Positions 38,049-49,877 of a stretch of 64,000 nucleotides of DNA are shown piece after piece (positions within the stretch are counted from its first letter, which is position 1; every line of letters starts with the position of its first letter). The notes beneath the pieces are model-generated. The model did no database searches and had not been told where the DNA came from. It worked only from the letters and a program-made list of their open reading frames with translations. The stretch comes from Blepharisma japonicum. Its lineage: Eukaryota; Ciliophora; Heterotrichea; Heterotrichida; Blepharismidae. The stretch spans positions 558,001-622,000 of the forward strand of contig CATKHK010000005.1 of the NCBI GenBank assembly GCA_949751835.1, in the 5' to 3' direction. The translations under genes and the position numbers were made by a program.

Positions 38049-40667
38049 ATGAAGCTATTGAGAAGATCAAGCCAAAGATTTTTCTCAAAAGACCTATTTT
38101 CAGGCTTTTCTGATTCATATGCCAAGTACAGGCCAGACTATCCTGAAGACTTGTTTACACATTTATCATCTCTCACAAATAATCATTTAGTCGCATGAGA
38201 TGTCGCCACAGGCTCAGGCCAAGCGGCAAAATCTTTATCTAAGTATTATTCAACCGTAATAGCCACAGATGTAAGTGCGAGTCAAATAAATAGTGCTTTG
38301 CCAAAAGACTCTTCAAACTCACTAATTTTTGAGCATCTCCCAGCTGAATTACCAAAAGAAGTAATTGACTCTCATAAGTATTTGACCTATAATAACGTAG
38401 ATTTAATTACAGTTGCCCAAGCTATGCATTGATTTAATTTAGAAAAATTTTATGATGTTGTTTATAAGGTCTTGAAGACTGATGGGATTATTGCAGCTTG
38501 GAGTTATCAATTGCCTGAAGTTAGCAGTGAAATTGATAAAATTATGATGGAAATATATGAAAATGTGCTAGGGGAAAAGTATTGAAATCCACTGCTGAAG
38601 CATGTAGATAATGGATATGCAAATTTAGATTTTCCATTCGATAGGAATGTCGCTTTACCACCTACACAAGAAATTAGAAAAGAATGGAATTTTGAGGATT
38701 ATTGGAATTATCTGCATACTTGGTCTGGCTTGCAAACAGCCATTAAGGACCTAAACGAAGACCCTTCACAGCTTTTTTATGAAAAATTTTTAGAAATTTG
38801 GGACAAAAATGAAGTGAAAACTGTAAAGTTTCCAATGAAATTTCTAATAGGAAGGCTTCAATTTGATAGGGAAATCACAGAGGATATGAGCATAAAAGAC
38901 ATAAACAGCTATATAAGAAGATTTTCTTTATCTCGGGCCACACAATCAGAATCTGCTTTAAGTACTGTAAAGCATCTTATAAATAAAATTTCAACTCATT
39001 TTGATGCACCAACTGATAAAGAAATAATTAATATTCTTGAATATTTAACAGAAATAAAAGATTTACCGATCAAAGCAGAAAGAGACAATTTAATTATATC
39101 ACTTATGAAATATATTGTTGGGATAAGAGATGATGAATTCCTTATTAAATATATCAGTTTCCTTAACACAATCACGATAAATGATACAAATTTATCTAAT
39201 TTTATGGATTACGTTGACTCATTTATTACTCTTATTGTCAGAAGAAGCTTAGAAATTTTTGCGAAGCCATTTTTTCGGAATGTATGCAGCTATTTGGATA
39301 GTATCCCTTCAATTTCTTTAAAAAACACACAAATAATCCACTTAGCAGCTTCACTAGCAAGGGCTGAAGGCATTAATCATCGATTAGCTGACAAAATCAT
39401 CTATATGAGCATGAATGGGATTTCTAAAGAAAGCTGAAGTGATATAATAGTGATTTCATCTTGTGCTAGAGATGAAAAAATATGACAATATCTCCGAAAA
39501 TCGATTCTTCCTCAATTCGCCTATAGCATAATATTAAGTCCTAAACATCTTTTTATGAAAAATGTCGTGGAGTTTTATTATTGGCCACACTATGAGAAAG
39601 AATTGCATGATATGTTATTCAAGTATATTAACAAGTTTTTTGAGAGAAGAGATTTAAAATGGGAAGATGTTGAAGAGGTTTATAATTTTGTGACAGATAG
39701 ATTCGAGGTCAGGCATTTGGAATACAAAAAACATCTGCTCTATGGCTCAATAAAATTATATGGTAATCTCTATGAGCCAAAAACAACGAATCAAGTTTTG
39801 GATTTTTTGACATTCATATCAAAAGTTTCTACTAGAGAATTTGGGGCTTTTGCGGCTCTTTATGCTGATTTAGGTTTAAATTATTTAAAATTCACAGAGA
39901 GAGATAAAGTTGCACTATTAGAATGCTTAGGGAAAAGAAGTGTACAAAACAGTGAAATTTTCGAAACAGTTTGTAGTGAAATTCTTGCTGACCCAGAAAA
40001 ATATTCTAAATATTATCCTCATATTTTAAATGCAATTGCAGAAGCAAATTATGAAAATGAGCCTTGGGCTGAAAGTATAAAAAAATTAATTTTAGATTAC
40101 GTGATTAATAGCCGCAACTCATTACAAAAAGACCATAATTCGCTAAAGCTGTTATGGGCTCTGATTAAGTGCGATGCACCTCTAAATGCTATAGAAATAG
40201 CAGCAAAATTAATTCCTGAAAAAGACATGTGAAGGAAAAGTCATCTAAAACGACTTGCCTGCTACTATTATTTTGCTGATAAAAATATAGAATTTGGCAA
40301 AAGAGAAGAGTTTGAAATGATAAAATATAAAATGAAAAACGAGAATGAATGGTCTACTAAAAAAAACTGGGCAAATAATATCATTCAAGCATTCAAGAAA
40401 TATAATGTTAATTATTTATTATTAGAGGAAATGGATGGATTTATCTGCCCAATAGCATTTCCAAGCTTGAAGACTTCTATTTTTGTTACAACAAATCAAA
40501 ACATGAATTATGAAAAAAATTTGCTAAGAGGAGATTTTGCTATGCTTGAGAGGTTGAAAGAAAAACGAGGAATTCGATGCTTGCAGATTAACGGGGAATG
40601 GATGAAATATGAAAAAGGTGAGATGCTGGAAGAGTGGCTGGTATCAAACTCAATCATTAGTAAATAA
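38049..40667 (+). CDS. SAM methyltransferase fused to helical-repeat/RAP-domain protein
   Basis: One 872-residue frame with TGA=Trp. Residues 1-20 (MKLLRRSSQRFFSKDLFSGF) look like a mitochondrial presequence. Residues 20-275 are a methyltransferase (YAKYRPDYPEDL, WDVATGSGQAA, VDLITVAQAMHWF) that ends at FLIGRLQFD, exactly where the neighbouring copy stops (IGRLHN). The frame then runs on through FASTK-like helical repeats (about 300-800) to a C-terminal RAP domain (FAMLERLKEKRGIRCLQING). RAP proteins bind RNA in mitochondria, so a guided RNA or rRNA methyltransferase is a fair inference. No TAA or TAG separates the parts, and no short intron is needed. Two separate genes misread as one is less likely but needs transcript data. 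Confidence 0.78.
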
Positions 40668-41058
40668 ACACAAATTTATATTTATTTTTGAAAAATATTA
40701 TCTAAGCAAAATTTATATAATTCATATAAATTTAATTTTTATTTTTCCGATTAAAAATTTATTCTAAAACAATTTATTACTAGGCATAAACCAATATATA
40801 ACTCTCATTTTAAAAAAATTAGAAAATTTTATTGTTTGATCATTTAAATTGAAATTATTTTAGCATTCAATTAACTCCATAATTATTAACACTATATTTA
40901 AATATCTACGTAATCTCTTTAAATTCGAATTTTTTTATTTCCACTAAAATATTGCCATAATTTTTTTAACCTAACTACTTTATTTTACCTTTATTCGCAT
41001 TCTGATCATAATCCTACACAGTTATTCTTATACTTACCTTATAATTTCTTATTTTAAT
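40668..41058. other. Intergenic
   Basis: About 390 bp, extremely AT-rich, no feature seen. Confidence 0.6.
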
Positions 41059-42717
41059 ATGAGTACATCATGGACTATTGGGAGCCAAAATCAAACATCA
41101 GAATTAAAAAACTACAGTCTTCCTGGAGTAATATCATATCTTGGAGAACACTGTAAATCAATAGAAATCGAACGTACACATTGACTAGTCGAGAAAAAAC
41201 AGCTAACTGAAAAGGTAGCTCAGCTAGAAGGAGAAAACAAGTCCCAAGATAATATTATTAAGGATCTAACTCGAAGAATAAAAATGCTAGAGTATTCTTT
41301 ACGACAAGAGCGCATAAAATATGCAAAATTAACCGGTGGTCACCATAGAGTGAACTCAGATGTGATTACAAGTATTTTATCTCGGGATGAAAAAAATGGA
41401 GAAGGTTCAGCGAACGCTCCTCCAAAGCACAAAACAAGGGCTCATAGACAATTATTGTCTAAATATTTACTAGAATTAGGACTTGATGATATTTTCAGCG
41501 GGGATCTGCCTCCAAGACCATCATTGACGCATCATAGATCCAGCAAAAGTTACGGAAGTGGCATCCAAGCTTTAATTGAACCTCCTGAAGCAGATAATAA
41601 ACCTATTCCTAAGCCAGAGTCTGTAAAATCTTCTTCTATAATAGAAGAAAAATGCAAGCGGTCATGAGAACTTAAAGCTACTTTAAAATCTCACATGGAT
41701 GGCGTCAGAAGTGTATATTTCGCTCCAAAAAATGGAATTCTAGCCACTTCATCTGAAGATTGTGTTATAAAACTTTGGGACATTTCTAATTATGAGTCTC
41801 TAAATGAAAGCAGCTTTTTTGAGCCTTATTTTACTTTAAGAGGCCATAAAGGACCTATTTTTTGTAGCGTAGGCAATCAGATAGGAAATGAGCAGATGTT
41901 ATATACAGCTGGAAAAGAAGGGGATATTAGGGTATGGGATTTAAGGCCATCTAATGAAATTGATACTTATAGTCCAGGGCCAGATAAAGGTTGCTGTGTA
42001 GGTGTATGGGCAAGCCATAATGAGCCTGTCTGGGACTTACAGCACCATCCTGTGGATAATCTTTTATTATCTGTAAGTTCTGATGGCGTCACCAAGCTGT
42101 GGAAGACTATAGATACCAGAACTTCTATTGAAAATTGAGTCGAAGGTAGAGCGAGCTCAAATTTGCTGAAAAATTACACGTTTCCTATAAGTGATAATGA
42201 TTTTCATACACCAACTTGTTGTGCTTGGATTATGACTGAGCTGAATTCTTTCGTGGTTGGCTACACAAGTCCATTTTTGAATATTTATGATAACCAAACT
42301 GGCAAGCCAACAATAATAAAATTTGTAAAAGAGCAAAATGCTCCATTAACCACTTATCAAATAAATTCAATAGTAACAGATCCAAATCACAGCTTAGTTG
42401 TATCTGGGCACGAAGATAAGCACATAAGGTTTTTTGATTTAAATAGCTGCAATTGTATAAAAGATTTGGTAGGACATACAGAATCAGTCAGCTCGCTACT
42501 TATGGACAAATATGGAAATTATGTGATTTCTGGAGGACATGATGGAAGCTTAAGATTTTGGGATATGAGAAATTATCAGTGTTTGCATGAAATTCCAGCT
42601 CATAGAAAGAAATACGATGAAGGAGTGTTTTCAATTGCACAGCATCAAAATCTGCCGATTTTGGCATCTGGAGGCGCTGATTCTTTGGTGAAGATTTATA
42701 ATATGTCTGAAGAGTAA
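41059..42717 (+). CDS. Striatin (STRIPAK B-subunit, WD40)
   Basis: A 552-residue protein. The N-terminal coiled coil is highly conserved: YSLPGVISYLGEHCKSIEIE, HWLVEKKQLTEKVAQLEGEN and RRIKMLEYSLRQERIKYAKL match animal striatin almost position by position. Six or so WD40 repeats follow from about residue 205 (MDGVRSVYFAPKNGILATSS, TLRGHKGPIF, SGHEDKHIRFFDL, SGGHDGSLRFWDM, SGGADSLVKIY). Striatin is the PP2A regulatory subunit of STRIPAK, which controls Hippo-like kinases and the cell cortex. It has three TGA Trp codons (41182, 41665, 42136). The linker is shorter than in animals. Confidence 0.95.
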
Positions 42718-42800
42718 TAAATAAATAAATGTTTATGTAGCAGTAATTTTATCGCGTTTTGAATAAATTAGTGGTGAAATAGTTAAAATAGTAAAATAAT

Positions 42801-42805
42801 AAAAA
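42801..42805 (-). terminator. Pol III terminator of tRNA-Glu
   Basis: Five Ts on the minus strand, two bases after the tRNA 3' end. Confidence 0.75.
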
Positions 42806-42807
42806 GA

Positions 42808-42880
42808 TTCCGCATCCGGGACTTGAACCCGGGTCTACAGGGTGAGAGCCTGTTATCCTAACCAGCTAGACTAATGCGGA
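42808..42880 (-). tRNA. tRNA-Glu (anticodon CTC)
   Basis: Minus-strand cloverleaf with a 7-bp acceptor stem TCCGCAT/ATGCGGA and discriminator A (42808). The anticodon stem is ACAGG/CCTGT with loop CTCTCAC, giving anticodon CTC (plus-strand 42844-42846). The T arm is CCGGG TTCAAGT CCCGG. B-box and A-box (TAGTCTAGCTGG) are as expected. No intron. It reads GAG. Confidence 0.95.
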
Positions 42881-43148
42881 GATATTCATCAAAAACAGTT
42901 TACCTATAAATACAATTCAGAATCGTATCCCACTTTTATAATATTTTTAACTTCCATTAATAGAAGTCAACGTCTTCTCACTTTTTCTTTACATTGTATA
43001 ATAATATTTATAATAAATTATTCTTATATTATACCACTTATAGTTGCCTATAATAATATCTGTTACCTATCCAAGCCAATAAAATAATTAAAATCTCTCT
43101 TCGCTCAATTACTACATTAGATTTTTAAATAATATAAATAATCTGAAA

Positions 43149-46044
43149 ATGAAATCCTCAGACGCATCTGCAAACATTTTCTCTACAAATAATCATTTAA
43201 TTCCTTCAAAAGTCTTTTTAACTGAAGCCAAGCAAGAAATTGACATCCCAGTAACTCCCTATTTAGCAAGGATTCGATGAGCATCCAGAATATGAACAAA
43301 TGTTCAATGAGCAGCTTAAAAGAGCTCGACTTATGAGAAATATAGGCATAGAATCAATTGGAAATCTCCCTGACAAAAGCGATTGAAAAGAAACTTATAT
43401 TAAGAACCGTATTGAGCTAGAAAAAGCAAAAGCCTTTGAACGTCAAAGAATCCAAGATGAAAATTTTGAGAAACGGCGAAAACGGCAAGAAGAAATCAAC
43501 TTTCAGCGGGAAATCACAGCCAAAAGAAAATACGACCAAGCCTTAAGGAAAATTAACTTTAAGTCAAATGACCCAAAATATACCCAGGCTCCTTTTTACC
43601 CTGGTTTTCGATTTTTTGAAGCTTTAGTTACTGCAAAAAAATTTCCTGTCTCACTTTTATCAATAAATATCCCAAACACATTATATGTCCTTGAATCTCA
43701 ATCCCATTGGCTTTATACAAGTGAAAATGATGGGAAAATCAGGGACGAAAAAGAATTTTCCAAGCATCAAGTTTACACATGCTTTGAAAACTTCCTTGAT
43801 GAAACATTTGATATTTGTGCAGTTTTAAGGCACCCCACAAGTGCTTGTGACATGGAGGCTAATCCTCTTGGATGGGTGGAATTTTCAGATAAGCTATTAA
43901 AAGGGAATTTGACTAGTGGAACTATGATACAGAGGTATATAAGACCAAATGGAGAAAGACCAAGTATCATTAGGCTTTTTTATATTAGTGAAACAAAAGA
44001 CAATAAAGCTTCTTTTGCTTACTGTATAGTAAGCAGTATGAGGGCTCTAGAGCAATATTCACAAGCAAAATATATAGTGTGCAGCAATATTGTTGGTGGC
44101 TTTGATATGTATCAAATGCATGGGCTTGCCATTTCTGAGCTTTTGAATTCAGCCCAAAAAATCGTCAAATTTTTACAATTTGCTTATTCAGTAAGAATAG
44201 AAGAAATTGTATTTGATTTTATCAGAGACAAAGATGGAAAATTTTGATTTTTAAGCTGCAAAGGATTTAATTTAGATTTAGTTGTATTAAAGTCAAGGGA
44301 ACTGAGAATTGAGAGCCAAAAAGACAAATCGCAAGAAGAAATAGAAGACTTAAAAGAGCAAAGATTAAGTGCAATGCATTGCAAATTATGCCTACTGCCT
44401 TTTAAGCCGCATGAATTAACGCACGTTTTACCATTTAAAATGCTGCTATTATATAAAAGACATACAAAAAAGTCAGGAAGGAAAACTATGAAGCTTTCTC
44501 ACATAAGACTTTTAGCTATTGATTTTTTAAGCCATGGTGTAAGACTCTGCGATTTATGCTATATGTTAATAGTCCAGGAAAATGAATTGATAGAAGTAGA
44601 GACAAAATTGGCAAATTTATTAAATGTTGATATCAAGCCTGAAGATTTAACAAGTCAGCCAACTTATAACCACCCTGCATTTTTGCCAACCCTAGCTATA
44701 CAATGAAGAATCATGTTTTATTTTACAGGCATCGACATACCAATTTCTTGTATTTCTCATCAACTTTTTCTGCATTTCAAAATTTTCGAAAAAATATACT
44801 CAATGTGTCTCTGTAAAGCAACTAATCAAACTTCTCATATAAAACTATCCAAGGCGAGGCTTTTTTATTTTTTTTCAATAGATAGTAAGCATGCTGAAAA
44901 ATTATGTGCTATTGAAGAAATGGAACTTTTTATATCTAAAGGAGAAGATGGGTCAAAAATCATAGCCAGTGGGACTTCAAAGCCATTAAGATTTTTTGGC
45001 TGCGAAATGCAAGAAGGGGATTCTATTACTCAGCCACTAGAAGTTATATTATTTTCTCCTGATAAAAAATATTTCACGCTAAGGCTTGTAGCGGGTATAG
45101 CAAGCGACCATAAGCTGAATCCAAGGACTTTGCAAATAAATATAAGGAAATATCACAGTACATATATACCTGATGAATGCTATTTTTCTTCAGATATTTT
45201 GCCAAATTCTTGGATGGAGATTTTTGATCCTGAGTATAAAGAAAATGATGGGTCAATGATTTTAAGCTCTTCTGAAGAGCTTGACCAAGTTTATTCTCCA
45301 GCATTAGAAAGAGATTTGATTTTAAATACTCCATTTGGATCAGGAAAAATTTTGCACGTCAATGTTGATTTAAATTCAAGCCCAAGAAGTAAGAAAGAAA
45401 CACCACGAAGCACACAAGATACACCAAAACTTTCTCCAGTAAAAAATAAAAGAGAAAAACTAACTCTGAATATAAAAAAACTGAATTCAGATGAAAAATT
45501 GTTAAAGCCTCTGAAATCTACACAAAGTTCAAGATCTCAGCTATCCACTTTAGCCACTCCAGGCTCAAAACTATTTAAATCCAGCTCTCTTTCAAACACC
45601 CCCTCGGCTCAATTCAATAGTTTATCTACAAGAACCAGATCTGACGCATACTCCACTAATGAGGAAAATACCAAAGAAGATACTGCGAAAGAAGAAACTG
45701 ACAAAGAAGACACAAAAAATGAATTTGGCGAGCTAAAATCCATTGTAAAGAATTTTCTATTTCAAAGAAACTTCAAAGAAGAGCGAATAAGTATATCTGG
45801 AAAAATGATAAACTCCAAATCTGCTAAAGAAATTAATGAAAAAAAATTGCCAGAAATAGCAAAATCAGAGTCTGTAAAAGAGATAATTAAAGAAGAAGCT
45901 AGGACAATAGATAAAAAAACTGGCAAGAAAAAGAAAGGCAAGAGACCTAAAACAGCTGGATATTTGAAAATTGAAAAGAAAATTGGATTGGTGGACATTT
46001 ACGCGCCAAAAGAAATTGAAAATTTAAGAAAGATTTTTGAGTAA
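43149..46044 (+). CDS. Large unknown protein with paired CxxC motifs
   Basis: Two exons (43149-43250 and 43267-46044) give 959 residues. A charged helical N-terminus (residues 60-130, KRRKRQEEINFQREITAKRK type) is followed by a globular region of about 250 residues. Then CKLC (406-409) and CDLC (462-465) lie either side of a basic helix and could bind one zinc. A C2-like beta-rich stretch lies at about 600-700 (LEVILFSPDKKYFTLRLVAG). The last 250 residues are disordered, Ser/Thr/Lys-rich with Lys-Glu repeats (ENTKEDTAKEETDKEDTKNE). No family is recognised. The 16-nt intron is required to keep the frame, and TGAs at 43393, 44245 and 44704 are Trp. Confidence 0.8.
43251..43266 (+). other. 16-nt intron
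   Basis: GTAACTCCCTATTTAG, phase 0; the only 16-nt intron here. Without its removal the frame ends in TAA about 50 bp later; with it, EIDIP joins QGFDEHPEYEQM and the long frame opens. A is six bases from the 3' end. Confidence 0.9.
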
Positions 46045-46123
46045 ATAATTAATAAAATAATTGATTACTTTTGTGATGCATAGCTTGATATTATTTAAGA
46101 GAAATCAATTAATTAATCCTGGC

Positions 46124-46197
46124 GCCGTGGTAGCTCAGCTGGGAGTAGCGTAAGACTGAAGATCTTAAGGTCCCCGGTTCAATCCCGGGTCACGGCA
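46124..46197 (+). tRNA. tRNA-Phe (anticodon GAA)
   Basis: Acceptor stem GCCGTGG/TCACGGC with one G-T pair and discriminator A (46197). Anticodon stem TAAGA/TCTTA, loop CTGAAGA, anticodon GAA at 46158-46160. T arm CCCGG TTCAATC CCGGG. The D arm has one base more than usual (GGGAGTAGCG where eukaryotic tRNA-Phe has GGGAGAGCG), so the 3' D-stem pairing is weaker. No intron. Confidence 0.93.
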
Positions 46198-46203
46198 TTT
46201 TTT
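46198..46203 (+). terminator. Pol III terminator of tRNA-Phe
   Basis: Six Ts directly after the discriminator base, then G and a second T-run. Confidence 0.8.
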
Positions 46204-46417
46204 GTTTTTTTCAAAAGCATAAATAGCTTTTACCGTTTCTACTGTCAGGGTATGCTTTTAATATTAAATAACTAGCATTGACTTAATCTCTATCAAGTGT
46301 CTTATTCGGTTTTTATTGAAATTCCACAAATTATAAGCCTTAGCTATTTGCAATTCATCCCTGCAATAATAAATCTCTTATAAAAAATTTAATTTCTCAC
46401 TAATTTTCATTAATTAA

Positions 46418-47512
46418 ATGAACATTATCCAGCAAAGCTTTTTTGTATGTGTTGGTGTTATTGTATTTTCTATATAGGTTGGCTGTCTTGCTCATGCCCC
46501 ACAATTAATATACAGATATACCAATAAATCATTTGACCCAAGTGCAAGAAATGAATGATTTTTGTTATCTTTGGCTTGTCTCCCTCCTATAGGTTGCATT
46601 TTTCAAGAAGGCTTAATGAGGACAGGTAAGAAATGATGGGCGAAAGTTAGCTTAGGGGTCTATATTGCAGGCACTATATTGACCATGTATATGATTATCT
46701 TAGGAGGGGCTGTTGCTGCAAATGGAATGTTTCCCCAATTCCGTGTAGGGCACGAATATTGTGGAGACCAAGACATTATCGGCCAATGGACCTCTTGCTT
46801 CCATTTAGTTGGCTTAGGTGTAGAACTTTCGGGCCAAGTTTGTGCTATTACTTTACTTATTCAGTGCCTCAGATTTACTCCTAATATGATTCAACTATTA
46901 ATTGTTGACGAAAGACTAAGGATGCTAGCTAAAGAAAAAGAAGACGAAGAGCGAGAAGAAAGAGAAGAAGACGAAAAAAGGCGAAAAGGCAAAAAACGAA
47001 TCTGTTTAGATGAGACCCGAGAGCACGATTTAGCAATTTTTGACATGCTAGACGATAATGATGAAAAAACAAAAGGAAAAACCGACTACAATACTATTGA
47101 AGAAGTCGATATTACTCATGAATCTGAAGGAGACAAAGCATTTAAAGAAGATTTCATACAAAATGAAAACTCTAAAAAGCCTTACAGCGTTGATGAGCAG
47201 AAAGACGGCACTTTTACCCAACATTTTATACATAATGAAAGCTCAGTAAGACCTTATGAGGTAGAAGGAGAAAAAGCTATGAGCTTCAGAGAAAAGAGCG
47301 TAACACCTAAATCTAATAGAGAGGCGCACCAGCGGAGAGATTCTGGATCAAATCCTCAAAGATCAATAACCCCACGCTCTGAAACAAGAAGTAATCATAA
47401 AGGAGTTTCTGATACAGAAGCTGGCTCTCTATATGAGAGCGAAGCAATCAATGAAGCTGAGCGGGAAGAGGAAGAAGAGGATAAAGAAGACCTCGAAGAT
47501 ATATATAAGTAA
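46418..47512 (+). CDS. Four-TM protein with long acidic tail, unknown
   Basis: Two exons (46418-46462 and 46478-47512) give 359 residues. Four hydrophobic segments lie at about residues 5-25, 46-65, 72-105 and 130-160 (QSFFVCVGVIVGCLAHAPQ; EWFLLSLACLPPIGCIF; VSLGVYIAGTILTMYMIILG; HLVGLGVELSGQVCAITLL). The 190-residue tail is charged, with two copies of a motif near FxxxFIxNExSxxPYxV (DFIQNENSKKPYSV and HFIHNESSVRPYEV). The four-TM layout recalls tetraspan or claudin-like proteins, but no signature is present. TGAs at 46556 and 46637 are Trp. Confidence 0.75.
46463..46477 (+). other. 15-nt intron in four-TM gene
   Basis: GTATTTTCTATATAG, phase 0, with in-frame TAG. It lies inside the codons for TM1; removal gives CVGVI joined to VGCLAHAP. 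Confidence 0.9.
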
Positions 47513-47539
47513 ACAATTGTTTATATTATAATAAAATTT

Positions 47540-48376
47540 ATGGAAAAAATACTGCAAGTCCATGAACTAATGCTTGCTGCAAAAGCTTTTACAATTACTA
47601 GTGTAGAGCTTCTGAATGATTTAGGAAGTGATGAAATTATTTTTGACGAAAATGAGCTAATTATTTCTTCGAAACTTGCGAATGAAATTTATGAATTAAG
47701 CCTTAGAGGACTCAAAAAACACAGAGATGGAGAAAGGAATGAACTTATTGAAAAATTTTTGGATATTTGTGTGGTAATTAACGGGGAATTACATTTAGCG
47801 TGAAATATAAAACAAGAGATCATGGATTCGTTAGGGATTGAAAAAGAAAGGCAAATTAATGCTCTTGCTTTAAGAACTCATAGAAAATCTTCTGTTGGGT
47901 GGGAGTTTAGGAAAAAAATTCACAGAAATTCTGAGTTTAATAAAAGAAAAGAAAGAGATTTCCTCAATGAAATGGCTGAGCTGCAAAAGCAAAATTATTA
48001 CCTGTGGGAGTATAGAAGATGACTATTTAATTGCTTGCTTTTAGAGGAAGAAAAAGCTGAAGAAGTTAAAGAAGTTCAACATTTCTGTGAGGGCCATCCT
48101 TCAGACTCTTCAAGTTTTCATTATTGCTTTTATATAATGAATCATCAGATACTAAATAATGAAGCCTATAGATGAATTGTAGACCTATGCGATAGATTTT
48201 ATTCAGAAAAAGGACTTTATGATGGAATTAGTCCACCTGGGTACGAAACTTTGCATTTGTTTAGAATGAAATCAAGAAAAAAGGAAAATGATAAAGAAGA
48301 GGTGAAATATATAGAAGAACAAACAAAGCTTGGAAGAAGTCAAATTACAAAATTGCTTAGATGAATAGCAGAGTAG
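47540..48376 (+). CDS. Prenyltransferase alpha-subunit repeat protein (PTAR1-like)
   Basis: A 278-residue protein 27 bp after the previous stop. PPTA-type repeats are visible: LHLAWNIKQEIM, RTHRKSSVGWEFRKKIHRN and ELQKQNYYLWEYRRWLFNCL, with the W-x-x-R-(K/R) core of alpha subunits of protein prenyltransferases. A later YRWIVDLCDRFY may be a fourth. The length and looseness of the repeats fit PTAR1, the alpha subunit of GGTase-3, better than FNTA or RABGGTA, but this is a judgement. TGA Trps occur inside the repeats. The stop is TAG. Confidence 0.65.
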
Positions 48377-48942
48377 ACCCAGGATAAATTTTATATATTT
48401 GACGCGAAAAATTAAAGCAAAGTTCACAAAGATAAAGCATAGTTTTATAAATATCTTTATGAAAAATATGGTATTTAAAACGCTTAATTATTTAAATAAA
48501 TATCTTAATAATCAATTTATCTTAACTAGAATTTTATATCAATACTAGATTTTTATACTTATTTTTCAGAGTATTTAAGGCTGAAAAATAGAAACTTATT
48601 ACAAAGATTGAATATATTTTTAAAATATTGTTTATCACGTTTAAACCAAAAATTTCATAGTTCCTCATTTATTCTCAGACCTTTGCTAAACACTATATTT
48701 TTGCTTTAACTTTCTTTTATTCAATCTTCATAGTTTCTCATTTTATTTCAGTAATTTTATTTCTGCCCATTTTATGCGTTATAAAAATTGAAATTGATTA
48801 AAAACGATTTTTTTCAAAATTGACCTATAACCCAAGCCATCTAGCTATTCCTCAAGAGACCATTCAATATCTTTCTTTAATTAATTTTCTCCCGGTCTAT
48901 AAGATATAAATTTCAAATTATCTAAAGTCTTATAAAAATATA
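48377..48942. other. Intergenic
   Basis: About 565 bp, AT-rich; no coding frame, tRNA or repeat found. Confidence 0.6.
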
Positions 48943-49494
48943 ATGGAACAAGAATTACTCATCTTAAAAAAAGACAATCCAGAACTCTGCATATTAGAGA
49001 CACGAATCTCAAACTTCGTTGCAAAGCATCATGGCATGGATAAACTGTGTTATGCATGGCTTTATTGCATATACAACGGAGACTATGATATACTGAAACG
49101 GACCATTCAGCGTTATCATAAAACCGGAATAAAATCCTTTTTCAGGCTTTTCGGGCCTAAAGTGATGTATGGGTCTTTATATTATCCTTCAGACGACACT
49201 GGACTGAAGTTTATAATTGACCACGTCCCAAAAGACTTAATTATTTCAGCAATCAGGGCAGGACAATACTATGTAATAAAACTGTTTATGATGAACATGG
49301 CTTTAGATATTAGTGAAGGCAAGCTGACTGAAGAAAAGATTTACTGGAACGTGAGAAAGTTAAGCTTGCTAATGAGCTTAAAACCGGATGAAATTAAAGC
49401 TGCTATTAAAGAAAGTTTGGAACAAAAAGCGATAAATGTAACAGTCAAAGAGAAAATTGTAACTTCTTTAAAGCTTCATATTGAATTTGAATAA
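48943..49494 (+). CDS. Hypothetical protein (183 residues)
   Basis: A 183-residue ATG-to-TAA frame with two TGG Trps and a third at YWNVRK, no TGA. Predicted mostly helical: LCYAWLYCIYNGDYDILKRT and LIISAIRAGQYYVIKLFMMN have the look of worn ankyrin-type hairpins (the NGDYDILK and AGQYYVIKL steps resemble the second ankyrin helix). I do not claim a family. G+C is higher than in flanking DNA. Confidence 0.65.
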   Translation: MEQELLILKKDNPELCILETRISNFVAKHHGMDKLCYAWLYCIYNGDYDILKRTIQRYHKTGIKSFFRLFGPKVMYGSLYYPSDDTGLKFIIDHVPKDLIISAIRAGQYYVIKLFMMNMALDISEGKLTEEKIYWNVRKLSLLMSLKPDEIKAAIKESLEQKAINVTVKEKIVTSLKLHIEFE

Positions 49495-49877
49495 AGTGTA
49501 AAAAGAGAAGAAAATTTAGAAGAGATAAAAACTAAAGCATTTAACGTCGGTTAAATGCTAAAATTAGGAAAAAGAAATAATTAAAATTATCAATTTATTT
49601 CAATTTTTTTTAAAAAAAAGCTAATAAAAATTCAATAAAACACATGCCAAATTACTGTTATTTACCTATAGAAAAATAAATCGTGAATAATCTGATGTAA
49701 ATTTTGATTTTGGAGTTACTTTTCATTTCTGAGAAAGAGATTACGCCATTTTAAAAAAGTGCTGAATTTCTTCAAAATGATTATTTGTCTCTTTAATTTT
49801 ATTATTTATCAATATCCTTAAAATTCTTTCAATTTATAAATTAATTTCCTTATCATACAAAATTTCTATTAGATATT
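49495..49877. other. Intergenic
   Basis: About 380 bp between converging genes, AT-rich, nothing seen. Confidence 0.6.
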
